This document shows positions 1-9,400 of a DNA stretch of 42,200 nucleotides, piece after piece (within the stretch, counting starts at the first letter, position 1; every line of letters begins with the position of its first letter). The translations under genes were made by a program, and so were the position numbers. The notes beneath the pieces were generated by a model. The model had not been told where the DNA came from and made no database searches. It saw nothing but the letters and a program-made list of their open reading frames with translations. Source of the DNA: Cymbomonas tetramitiformis (taxonomy: Eukaryota > Chlorophyta > Pyramimonadophyceae > Pyramimonadales > Pyramimonadaceae); assembly GCA_001247695.2 (NCBI GenBank), contig LGRX02003619.1, positions 1-42,200 on the forward strand, given 5' to 3'.

Positions 1-18
1 TATGTGTGTTAAATTCAG

Positions 19-48
19 CTCTCTCTCTCTCTCTCTGTGTGTGTGTGT
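19..48. repeat. CT/GT microsatellite
   Basis: A run of CT dinucleotides passes directly into a run of GT dinucleotides. It lies beyond the stop codon of the minus-strand gag gene, so it is probably in the 3' untranslated part or flank of that element. Confidence 0.9.
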
Positions 49-190
49 TAATTCCAGCCCTATATCGATCTCGATATATGAGATGAATTCAGCCTCGTTC
101 CGATGTTCGGCTGAATTTTTGGTTGGACCGTGTGGACCGCTCGCGGACCTATCGACGTTTCATCACGGACCGTGCGGACCGCTCACGGAC

Positions 191-1602
191 CTACGAAATG
201 TTTAAAACGGGACCTATGTCCGATAACTCATGACAGCGACACTGCCGGTGAACCACCGTCGCAGCACCCAGGGAGTGCAGTACTGCATTCAGAGTGACGG
301 GGTCCAGCTCGGATATACCAGGGTAGATGCATAAATCCCCTCTGCACAGCACAGGCTGTGGTGCAGCCCGACCCGACACCTGCACAGAGCCGATGTCATT
401 GGCCGCCGTGTAGGCGGCAGCCCCCACACCCATGATCGAGATGAAAAGAATGAGGGAGATAAAGTAAGGAAACCCCCACGGGCCCGCGTGTGCGGGGAAG
501 CCCCATGGCGGTTTGCCACATCCGTAGGTGCGGGAAGCACCACCAGACTCAGGCACGTGGGCTGCGGGCTCTGACGCATGATTAGCCGAGATGGCCGGAG
601 CCCGCGGCTTGACGGCGAAGCTGCCGTCTGCAAAATCCTCGTAGTCGTCGGTGTCGTAGCCGGTCAAGTCAACCGGCGCAACCGCGGCGTGGTTGACAGT
701 CTCCACAACCCCCGCGAATTCACCGCCCGACTTCTCCGTGGTGGTTACCCGCGTCGATTGAAGGGACACGGGCGGGCCGTAGCCGTAGAGCTCCAGGAGC
801 TCTGTCTCATTCTCCAAGACAGGCATAGCAGGGGCCGGCACGGCGGATGCCGATGCCGCCGCACCACCTGCCGGAACCTGCTCCTCCGGTGTGATACCTG
901 CGCCTGCAGCGTCACACACCAGAGCCGAAGCCTGCGTCGCAATGCCCCCAGGTGGCGGGAAAGAGGCGTGAGTGTAATGTACCTTAGGCTCCACCGCCGC
1001 GTTGACCTCCGCCGCGAGGTCGTCCAGCCGCTGCAGGATGTCGTCACCGGACGTCTCCGCCACCGGCGTCACCGCGTTAACGGAGAAGCCGTAGGCCGAC
1101 ACGTCGACGCCCCCCACAACACCTCCGCACAGCACCGCTGGCGGACCGTACGCCGTCGCCGCGCGGGCAAAAGCCTCAGCACCATCATCTGCCGCCTCCT
1201 GGAAGAGAGCACACATGGCTAGCGCATGGACTCCCTCTGCATCCTCCTCGTCGATGGGTACGCAGAAAGCCGCGGCGGAAGTAGGGGAATGTTGGCGACC
1301 GCCAAGAGGGCAGTCGCGGTAGAAGTGGTAAAGATCCTTACCAGTCTTTTTGCAGCGGGTACACAGCGGCTTAGCCCGCTGCTCGTCACGATCGTAGCCC
1401 ACTGCCGGTGGGGATTGGACCCCCATGCGGAAGCCCCGCTGCGACTGCCCGCGCTGCTGCTGCTGCCGGCGCTGTCCGTGCTGCCGCTGCGGCGGGTCCT
1501 GCTGCCGCTGCACCACCGGCGGAGCCGCCTCGTACCTTTGCTGAACCAGCGCGGTCAGCTCGTTGATCTTGTCCAGCAGCGCCTGGTGCTCGCTGCTGGT
1601 GA
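191..1602 (-). CDS. Gag-like protein, C-terminal part with zinc knuckle and TM segment
   Basis: Continuation of the frame at 6674-7813 after the hAT insertion. It begins with a heptad-like helical stretch, then a Gln/Arg-rich basic region, and a zinc knuckle of the form C-x2-C-x8-H-x4-C (genomic about 1310-1365). A low-complexity Ala/Pro/Glu linker follows, with an acidic patch. About 70 residues before the stop there is a clear hydrophobic segment of about 20 residues (PYFISLILFISIMGVGAAAY, genomic about 400-470). The tail has several cysteines. A gag-type nucleocapsid motif followed by a predicted membrane segment and then a stop, with no pol, is unusual. The ORF at 13742-15175 has the same order of parts. 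The true start is in the 7813 piece. Confidence 0.75.
1595..1602. repeat. hAT target-site duplication, left copy
   Basis: GCTGGTGA, identical to 6674-6681. An 8-bp duplication is typical of hAT elements. Confidence 0.9.
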
Positions 1603-1639
1603 CAGTGGTGACAACGGAGCCGGGTTCAACCCGGACCCG

Positions 1640-1990
1640 TCGAACGGAGCCGCGAAAAATCCTGGCTTTGGCTCCGATCGAGTCTAGAATACCCTGGCTT
1701 CGCCACGACCCGTCTCGATCGGAGCTTCAAAATATCTGGCTTTGGCTCCGATCGAGCCTAGAATTACCTGGCTTCGCCACGACCCGTCTCGATCGGAGCT
1801 TCAAAATATCTGGCTTTGGCTCCGATCGAGCCTAGAATTACCTGGCTTCGCCACGACCCGTCTCGATCGGAGCTTCAAAATATCAGGCTTTGGCTCCGAT
1901 CGAGCCTAAAATTTCCTGGCTTCGCCACGACCCGTCTCGATCGGAGCTTCAAAATAACTGGCTTTGTCTCCGCAAACCCGTCGGGTTCGT
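1640..1990. repeat. Left subterminal repeats of the hAT element
   Basis: About four and a half tandem copies of a unit of about 73 bases containing CCCGTCTCGATCGGAGC and CTCCGATCGAGCC. The same unit in diverged form recurs at the other end in the same orientation. Such arrays often bind the transposase. Confidence 0.85.
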
Positions 1991-3452
1991 CAAGATATCG
2001 CCAGCTAAAACCTAAAATTATCCAATCACGAAATGCCAAATCTTGGTGAGGCCGTCGCCGCCACTCGACATTTTGCCACGATATACAATTCCGTATTCAT
2101 TTACTAAATCGCATATCATACTATCTAGCTCACTCAAACATGTCCATATAAACACTGCATCCTCCCATAAAGCTCAATTTTACTCCGAGTCCCGTCACCT
2201 ATCCGGCTATCACTTATCCAACTCGCAAATAATGTCAGATAAGAAGAAACAAGCGGCGTTGCCGTGCGAGGTGGTGAAAAGGTACCCTGGGAAGGAGCAG
2301 GTAGATCTGTCAGTTCAAATTCTTATTCCTGGACATTGGTTCAATGGCCTAGTAGGGGCCGAGAAGGCCAAGAAATATACAGCAACCGCTGTAGAGTACG
2401 CAAATTGTCGCCAATTTGGAGCCGCACGATCCCTGGTCAAGACCGAAGCGATCAGATTTCAGGTGACAATTGTACACCTCCCCTTGGAGAGCTAGAGTTT
2501 CCAACTCTTGCAAAGTGGAACTATTGCAAAGTGGGGCTCATTGTTGACTGTTGAGCGCTCCGAGACATTCTGATTTCTGAACAGTCCGAGACATTCTGAA
2601 CTGTACCATGCTCACATCACTTTGCACTATTTTTCTTAGGTGGATGCAGACGTCCTTGAGAGCCCCGACCATGAGGGCTATTGGATACGACTGGATCAAT
2701 GGAACCGGTTTCGCCACGGCACCTTCAAAGACGATCGCGCAGCAGAGCTTCGCTTCATTCCAGCAAGCAACCTACATTCCGTTGCCCCTTCATCTGATTC
2801 CGCTTCCCCAGGATCCGCCAGTGCGGCAACGCGTGCTCCTGTGTACGAATACTTTAACCCACTTGGAGACGCTATACATGTCCCTCAATCTGGTAAGCAC
2901 AAGGGCAAGAAGCTGAAGTGCTCATTGTGGAAGTGTGGGTTATGCAAGGCTGGGCAAGCTGATGGAAGCGGAGTACAATCGCCAACTCCGTTTTCGTGCT
3001 GCCCACCTGTTGAGCAAGAACTTGGTGTGGGCCCCCGGTGCGGCGACCGGTGCTGAAGAACCTGCTGTGAACAGTAAGGATGCGACCGCTACAGTGGATG
3101 CTGCACAACCTATAGTGAAGAGGAGTAGGCCTTTAAGCCATCTTTCTAAGAACTTTAGTGCGCGTGAGGTTCCCATGGCCACAGCTTGTGATGATCCATC
3201 CTCGCGCGTAACGGCCATCGTCAATGCTGAAAAGGTTGCCTTCGAAACGTTGAGTAAGGCGGCTCTTGCAAGTGGTCTTTACCTTGACACGCAAACACAG
3301 GAGTTCAATCAGCTCGGTTTTTCAGTGACAATGAGAGGCAAATTCCTATTCACCTGGCAGTGTATTGCGCCGATTGCTGCTCTAAGAAGGGGGCCTCTGC
3401 AACGGTTGAGCATGTTTTCAGTGGGGCAGGAACATTACTTGCAGACTATCAC

Positions 3453-3461
3453 GCAGGGTCA
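3453..3461. repeat. Foldback target-site duplication, left copy
   Basis: GCAGGGTCA, identical to 5996-6004. Nine bases is the size typical of Mutator-like elements. Confidence 0.9.
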
Positions 3462-5995
3462 CGTCGCGCAAAGAATGGGTGAATGGGTGAATGGGCGAAT
3501 GGGAAAATGGGTAATTCACCAAGTGAAAATACAAAACGGTCCTCGAACTATTTTCAAGTGAAAATACAACGACGCGTCCCTCTTCCGGAATATCCCCGCA
3601 CCCCCCTCCCCGACAAGTGAAATTCCACAACGGGCCCCGGAAATACTGATAATACACTTTGGTCTCCTTTTGTTAAAAAATGCACCATCACCTCCCCGAT
3701 AAAGTGAAAATGCAAATCAGGTGAAATACAACAAGTGAAAATACAGACGTCCCTCTTCCGGAATATCCCCGCACCCCACCCCCTCCCCGACAAGAGTGAA
3801 ATCTTACAACATGGGCCCCGGAAATACTGAAAATACAATTTGGTCTCCTTTTGTAAAAAAATGCACCGTCACCTCCCCGAAAAAGTCAAAATGCGTTTCA
3901 GGTGAAAAACAACAAGTGAAAATAGAACGACGCGTCCCTCTTCCGGAATATCGCCGCACCCCTTCCCCGACAAGTGAAATAACACAACGGGCCCCGGAAT
4001 TTCTGAAAATACACTTTGGTCTCCTTGTGTAAAAAAATGCACCGTCACCTCCCCGAAAAAGTCAAAATGCGATTCAGGTGAAAAACAATAAGTGAAAATA
4101 CAACGACGCGTCCCTCTTCCGGAATATCGCCGCACCCCCCTCCCCGACAAGTGAAATTCCACAACGGGCCCCGGAAATTTTGAAAATACACTTTAGTCTC
4201 CTTTTGTCAAAAACTGCACCGAGGCCACTCCGAAAACAAAAGCGAAGCGAAAGAGTGGAAATACAGAATATTTATGTATTTATAGGTGAAAATACAATGT
4301 GTTTTTATGTCTCACAGAAAATATAACAATGACAACCCCAGTCACCAAGTGACAACAAATAAGAAACTGATATTGAGATAATATGAAATCCGTGCTAATT
4401 ATTTATTAAACATAAAATTATTGTCATTGATGACGATATTTCTAGGTGCTGAAAAAAAATTATGTTTCTAGACTTTATTCATAAAATAGAAAAAAATTGT
4501 CATCGATGACGATATTTTTAGGTTGCATGAAAACATCAACTTATAACAACAACCTTGTCATCGATGACTTTTTTCTCACTTCTTGTATAATTGTTCGGCA
4601 AACAAATGAATACCTTGAATAAACGCCATAAATAATTATGTCAACAATATTACAGTTTCCGATGTCAACAACATTACAGTCTGTTAAAGTTTTCAACGCA
4701 ACGCTGATTAGAACCAGTCCAGTTTCAGATTAGAAAGTCGCCTGGAAGAATCTTTAAGATATAATCTTGCAAGACTCCTTTAGGAAGCGCTACTATTTTG
4801 CCTATTGTTAATTAAGCCGCACGTCGCAATGAAACGTCTGCGCAATTAGCTGATACTAATAAGCTAGCGAAATAGTATCCATTTGCGCCGCGGTTTGTTT
4901 CGTGCTTATTATAAAGACCTACACGGGTTGATAACGTGCACGCTGCGTAATTAGAGACTTGTTCTAAAGTCCTTAACGCAAAGCTGATTATTATGACCGG
5001 TCCAGAATCTGTGCAGTTTTAAAAGTCACTAAGATTCTTATGGATCCGATCTTGTAAGACTTCTTAAAGAAGCGATATTTTGTCTATATCTCAATATCAG
5101 TTTCTTATTACCTGTCAATGGTGACAAGGGTTGTCATTGTTATATTTTCTGTGAGACATACTTATTCTGGAAAAAGGAAAGTTCCTTTTATTTTCACTTG
5201 GTATTTTTCACCTGATTTGCATTTTGACTTTTTCGGGGAGGTGTCGGTGCATTTTTCCACAAAAGGAGACTAAAGTGTATTTTCAAAATTTCCGGGGCCC
5301 GTTGTGGAATTTCACTTGTCGGGGAGGGGGGTGCGGCGATATTCCGGAAGAGGGACGCGTCGTTGTATTTTCACTTTTTGTTTTTCACCTGAATCGCATT
5401 TTGACTTTTTCGGGGAGGTGACGGTGCATTTTTTCACAATATGAGTGCCACAAAGTGTATTTTCAAAAATTCCAGGGCCCATTGTGGAATTTTACTTGTT
5501 GGGGAAGGCGAAGGTGGATGATATTCGGAAGAAGGACGCGTCATTGTATTTTCACTTTGTTCATTTCATCGATTTGCATTTTGCTCAATCGGTGCATTTT
5601 TCACAATATGGAGATTGCTGATGTATTTTCAAAAATTCCGGGGCCGTTGTGTGGAATTTCCACTTGTTGGGGAGCGGGGTGCGGTGATATTCCGGAAGAA
5701 GGACGCGTCATTGTATTTTCACTTGTTATTTTTCACCTGAATTACATTTTTACTTTTTCGGGGAGGTGTCGGTACATTTTTTGAGAAAAGGAGGCTAAAG
5801 TGTATTTTCAAAAATTCCGGGGCCCGTTGTGTAATTTCACTTGTCGGGGAGGGGAGTGCGGTGGTATTCCGGAAGAAGGACGCGTCGTTGAATTTTCACT
5901 TGAAAATATTTTGAGGACCGTTTTGTATTTTCACTTGGTGAATTACCCATTCTCTTATGCACCCATTCACCCATTCACCCATTATATGCGCAATG
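3462..5995. mobile_element. Mutator-like foldback element with about 900-bp inverted arms
   Basis: The left arm (3462 to about 4390) and right arm (about 5085-5995) are long imperfect inverted copies of each other. Each ends in a minisatellite of GGGTGAAT units, followed inward by TTCACCAAGTGAAAATAC and then several copies of a repeat of about 175 bases. The repeat contains CGACGCGTCCCTCTTCCGG, a CCCCTCCCCGACAAGTG tract and CGGGCCCCGGAA. The arms extend almost to the middle. No transposase frame is present; the ORFs in the arms are repeat translations. The 9-bp duplication and long arms fit non-autonomous Mutator-like (foldback) elements. Confidence 0.85.
4685..5095. repeat. Direct repeat of about 120 bp in the foldback core
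   Basis: Two diverged copies lie at about 4685-4808 and 4971-5095. Both run from AAAGT..AACGCAA.GCTGATTA through CTTGCAAGACT or CTTGTAAGACT to GAAGCG and ATTTTG. The region between them is AT-rich with no convincing ORF. Confidence 0.6.
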
Positions 5996-6004
5996 GCAGG
6001 GTCA
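5996..6004. repeat. Foldback target-site duplication, right copy
   Basis: GCAGGGTCA, identical to 3453-3461. Collapsing the two copies joins the hATC reading frame. Confidence 0.9.
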
Positions 6005-6334
6005 TTGTCCCCTCAGATGATGCAAGTCTACATGTTTGTTCGTGCCAACTGGGTGTATGAGTTTTTGCGCCCCTCTACAGATGAGATAATTTCAGAGTAC
6101 AAAAAGCAACACGGGTCTACTCCCATAGAAGATGTACTTTCAGATGATGAGGGTGAAGAAATTGTGGAATGGGAAGTGTAGTATACTTAGAATGTTAGAA
6201 GTAGCATATGTTGTATAGCTGTTGCATTTGGCGGGCTTGTACTGTGTGAAAGAAATAGACTGTGTTATTAAGTGATATCATCCTTGCTAGATTATTTGCT
6301 ATGTGGTAACATTACTTCCTGAAATTCTTCGTTG

Positions 6335-6645
6335 TTCCGGCTCCGTAAACTTGTCATATTCTCGGAGCCTAGAAATCGCTGGCTCCGTCTCGGTCCGAGT
6401 CTAAAATCCCCTGCCTCCGTCTTGACCCGTCTCGATCGAAGCCTAAAGAATCTTGGCTCTGTCTCGGTCGGATTCGTAAAAATCCTGCCTCCGATGCTAC
6501 CCGTCTCGATCGAAGCCTATAGAATCCTGACTCTGTCTCGGTCGGAGCCATAAAATTCCTGCCTCCGTCTTGACCCGTCTCGATCGAAGCCTAAAAGATT
6601 TGGGCTTCGGCTCGGATCGAGACAAACAAATTCTGGATCCGAACG
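6335..6645. repeat. Right subterminal repeats of the hAT element
   Basis: Three to four diverged copies of the motif CCCGTCTCGATCGAAGCC, alternating with TCTCGGTCGGA, in the same orientation as the left array. Confidence 0.8.
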
Positions 6646-6664
6646 TACGGAGCCGGACCCGTTG

Positions 6665-7813
6665 TCACCACTGGCTGGTGAGCAGGGCCGACGTGTCACC
6701 ACCTGCGGGCTTGCCCAGGAAGGCCTTCCCGACGTCCGTCTGCGCCCATGCCTGGTAAATCTCGACGACCAAAGAGCGCAAGGCCACAAGGGAAACCGAC
6801 GCGAGGTCGGCCACCATGGGGTAACGCACCTTGACCGCGGCGTAGAACACCGGGTCAAGCCTGCTGTACAGGCCGAGCTTCCTGGTGGCCTCGGTGGGTG
6901 TCCAGTCGGCCGCCTTGTTATCCCGCACCAAACGTTGTTCCCGAGCCAAAATCGGCTGCGGGTCAACGTTCGCGGGATAACCAAGCGCGGCATGCTCCTG
7001 CTGGAAGGACTCCCGCAACGCCACTGGTACGCTGCGCTTCACGATGTCCACCAGCGCACGCCGTCCATCTCGGTCGGCAGACGCGTCCGTACCCGTAAGC
7101 CAGACGTGGGCGTTGCTGTGCTTCTCGACGATAAGCCCAAGCACGTCGTACAGCAGGGCGTTCACCTTGCTCACCACCAGAGCCTGGGGGTCGTCAAGGT
7201 CGAACGAGACGAGGTCCAGCCCAGCGGACTCAAACTCCGTACGCAGCTGAACCACCACGTCGGAGAAGAGACCCGCGTCAGTCGTGCCGCTGAAGTAATT
7301 CTTCTTGTCGCCAAGGATATCCTCGCGGATACCCTTGGCCCATGTCCGATGGAGCCGCCCCTTGTAGACCTCGTCCACAAGCTTGGACTGCTCCTGCAGG
7401 TACTTCCTCGTCGCGACGTCGGCGTCGGTGTTGGAAGTAGGGTCGGGGTTCGTAACAGCCGGTGATCTAGCCGTCGGCGTGTTGCGAACCGCGTCCGTCA
7501 GCCTCAACGAGGCGTCAATGTCGGAGTCCCTCGTGAGGGACCTCTTCGCACGTGTGTGAACAACCATATCTCTGAAAGCCTGATGGGAGGTGGTACGCTG
7601 GGGCGCGTAAGGGTAATGGCGTGGGGAAAATGCGACGTCACAGTTACGTAAGGAGCGGTAGAGCCATGCGAGCGAGGGGCACTGGAAGACGTCGTCGAGG
7701 TCGAAGGTGCTGCAGACACCAGCCCAAGAAGCGGTAGCATGCTGGGCCAAGGCAAGAACTATACCGTAAAAGGACATTGCGCCAACGAAGCCCGGTCCAG
7801 GTCGAATCCCCAT
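6665..7813 (-). CDS. Gag-like protein, N-terminal part (split by hAT)
   Basis: The N-terminal 380 or so residues of a retroelement gag-like protein. It starts at ATG 7813 (a second Met lies 13 residues on) about 150 bases inside the 5' LTR. A short hydrophobic stretch near the start (residues about 14-33) is followed by a mostly helical, charged region of roughly 300 residues that would fit a capsid-type domain. I cannot match it to a named family from sequence alone. The native frame ends at the hAT insertion: the last native codons lie at 6674-6681, and the stop at 6665-6667 belongs to the transposon end. The continuation is at 191-1602. Codon use and GC content are higher than in the AT-rich surroundings. 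Confidence 0.7.
   Translation of the reverse strand: MGIRPGPGFVGAMSFYGIVLALAQHATASWAGVCSTFDLDDVFQCPSLAWLYRSLRNCDVAFSPRHYPYAPQRTTSHQAFRDMVVHTRAKRSLTRDSDIDASLRLTDAVRNTPTARSPAVTNPDPTSNTDADVATRKYLQEQSKLVDEVYKGRLHRTWAKGIREDILGDKKNYFSGTTDAGLFSDVVVQLRTEFESAGLDLVSFDLDDPQALVVSKVNALLYDVLGLIVEKHSNAHVWLTGTDASADRDGRRALVDIVKRSVPVALRESFQQEHAALGYPANVDPQPILAREQRLVRDNKAADWTPTEATRKLGLYSRLDPVFYAAVKVRYPMVADLASVSLVALRSLVVEIYQAWAQTDVGKAFLGKPAGGDTSALLTSQW
6674..6681. repeat. hAT target-site duplication, right copy
   Basis: GCTGGTGA, identical to 1595-1602. With one copy removed, the gag reading frame on the minus strand is continuous. Confidence 0.9.
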
Positions 7814-7949
7814 AGCGGCGGCTCAAAAAACGCACTTACAAACTGCTCATCTCAAACTTCCCACTCGTACCCAAACGCGCCGTTGCGCACCACCTCTCAA
7901 AGCGGCTGTTTTAGCCAATCATGGCCAAATTAGCTATGGAATATAGCGT

Positions 7950-7966
7950 GGAATGGGTCCACGACC
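7950..7966 (-). promoter_or_regulatory. Probable primer-binding site
   Basis: On the minus strand the bases right after the 5' LTR read GGTCGTGGACCCATTCC. The other LTR elements here have GGTTATGGTACC, GGTTATGGGACC and GGTTATGGGCC at the same place, so a related tRNA primer is likely. I cannot identify the tRNA without a search. Confidence 0.5.
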
Positions 7967-8121
7967 TACTGGAATATCCCGGTTCAAGATATCAGACAGT
8001 CAGTGAACCAATATAGATAAACTCGTATAAGAAATAAACCCTAAGCTAGATATACCCGGAACGGTCACGGAGTCGGAACGGTCTCGAGTCTAGCTACTGT
8101 GACACTCGGTGTGTCACAGCA
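7967..8121 (-). repeat. 5' LTR of the gag-only element
   Basis: Read on the minus strand it begins TGCTGTGACAC and ends CCAGTA, followed by GGTCGTGGACCC. Other elements in this window start TGCTGG, end CCAGCA and continue GGTTATGG, so both borders are set by comparison within the window. The first bases form a short hairpin (GTGACAC paired with GTGTCAC), as in the LTR beginning at 15387. The right flank, where the target duplication should lie, is CAGGC at 8122-8126; its partner is outside the window. Confidence 0.65.
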
Positions 8122-9400
8122 CAGGCTTACGGATCAGTCACGGTCCAGTGTTGGCTACCTAGGAATCTGTCATAGGGGCCTGCACCGGGACTCCCGGTCA
8201 GGGCTGCCTATACAGATTTCAGCACGACCTTTTAGCGCTCTGCGGTGCATTTTAATTTTTATCTGCTGCGGTTTCCCTTGTCGATTCGATTTGGATAGAG
8301 CCCTCCGGGGCGCGCTATGAGTTAGAAAGTGCCACAGTAGCCCCATCTTCACTCAGCGTAAATGTTATATGAGACGAATGGCGTTCCCACGGTGGTGGAC
8401 ACAGTACAGTAGGGGCGTGGATGGGGAGGGAACACCATCCTTCCTACCTGACGCTTTTTGGCAGGGCCCTTACCATGTGCACCCACTATCGGGAAAGCCA
8501 ATCAGAACATGCCAGCTCAACGAAGATGCCATTGCAATACGACTTTTGTAAGTGCACATCCTGCACAAATGGCAAAACACCATTCGGATTGGTTGTCGAT
8601 GACGAGCGAGCGACAATGACAAACATTCAATTCTGGCGACGTTTCGCGTTTATAGCGTCACGTCGTCTAGCCTCATCCGTCGCCTGCCATGCCATGCCAT
8701 GCCATGCCATGCCATGCCATGCCATGCCATGCCATGCCATGCCATGCCATGCCATGCCATGCCATGCCACCCAACCCGTCTCAGAATCACCCTCAACCCG
8801 CTACACTGACACTGAACTGAACTGTGTGGTAGGTGACACCCTATCCCCATGTCTATTGTCTTAGCATTAAGCATTAGCATTAAGCATTAGCATAGGGCAA
8901 AGCGATACCATCAACCATGATGACACCTCATACAGCTTTACTTGGTTGGACACGGACACCGCACGGTCACATCACTTGAAATGCTGAAAATTCAAAATAT
9001 CTGGATCTATACATAGATTTCCCATGGTAATGGTCGATGGTGTAACACATCGATGTGAGATCGACTCTGCTTTGGAATTTCTAACTTGGGAAGTTGGGAT
9101 GATGGGATCGCGCCTTGGAAAATGATCTTGCGTTGGGAATCTGGGCTGGGATGTTACATTTTCCTCTTCTTTGATTCTTCCTGATCGTCCTTCGAAAATG
9201 TAACATCCCCCTGCCCTCGCGATGTGTGATCGAGTCCTGAAACACACGATAACTGTCGAATTGACATACGTGGCGCATGTAACACAGAACGAACACAGGG
9301 AAGACAATTTTGCTACAAATTCGGACAACCGTTGTGAGAAAGTCAGTTTCTGAGGAGACCAACTGATTCGTACACCCTGATACCCTCTCAAGCAATAAAC
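8122..9400. other. Non-coding stretch upstream of the polyketide synthase
   Basis: No convincing ORF. It holds a pentanucleotide microsatellite (8685-8768) and a short alternating repeat of GCATTAAGCATTA (8862-8893). The promoter of the 9401 gene should be at its right end, but I see no clear TATA box. Confidence 0.6.
8685..8768. repeat. ATGCC pentanucleotide microsatellite
   Basis: About 16 tandem copies of GCCAT. The ORFs crossing it on both strands only translate the repeat. Confidence 0.95.

Larger units (their letters stand above)
2232..6180 (+). pseudogene. hAT transposase, interrupted and internally reduced
   Basis: Exon 1 (2232-2462, starting at the ATG) ends in CAG|GTGACA. The acceptor TTTTTCTTAG precedes exon 2 at 2640, and the phase matches. 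Exon 2 carries a BED-finger-like part near 2850-2950 (aromatic and Phe residues, then a KCSLWKCGLC cluster). The frame then shifts near 2940. The 3' end encodes a good hATC domain: an SATVEHVFSGAG stretch corresponding to the SERVFS motif of hAT proteins (about 3390-3430), continuing after the foldback at 6005-6180 and ending in an acidic tail at TAG. The region between about 3300 and 3380, where about 400 residues of RNase-H-like catalytic core would be expected, is too short, so the core appears deleted. The insertion at 3462-5995 splits hATC. Confidence 0.8.
1603..6673 (+). mobile_element. hAT DNA transposon, 5.07 kb
   Basis: Terminal inverted repeats CAGTGGTGACAACGG on the left and its exact complement on the right, flanked by the 8-bp duplication GCTGGTGA. 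The CAG start and 8-bp duplication fit the hAT superfamily. Both ends hold arrays of short repeats built on GACCCGTCTCGATCG. The body contains a transposase gene with a BED-like N-terminal region and a hATC dimerisation domain. That gene is disrupted by a Mutator-like foldback (3462-5995), seems to lack the central catalytic region, and has frame shifts, so this copy should not make an active enzyme. Confidence 0.9.
1..8121 (-). mobile_element. Gag-only LTR retrotransposon, left end outside window
   Basis: A minus-strand LTR element. Its 5' LTR is at 7967-8121, followed on the minus strand by a probable primer-binding tract and one long gag-like ORF that ends at 191. No protease, reverse transcriptase, RNase H or integrase is visible. 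The 3' LTR is not in the 190 bases left of the stop, so the element must run past the left edge. It is interrupted by a 5.07 kb hAT element (1603-6673). A related copy at 13685-15386 has its 3' LTR about 210 bases after the gag stop and also lacks pol, which suggests a non-autonomous family mobilised in trans. The family name is unknown to me. Confidence 0.75.

Noticed and set aside
578..1222. Plus-strand ORF of 214 codons as a gene
   Set aside because: It is the antisense of the gag frame, Arg-rich and without motifs.
8421..8880. ORFs with [10 protein letters not shown] or [10 protein letters not shown] repeats on both strands
   Set aside because: They are translations of the GCCAT microsatellite.
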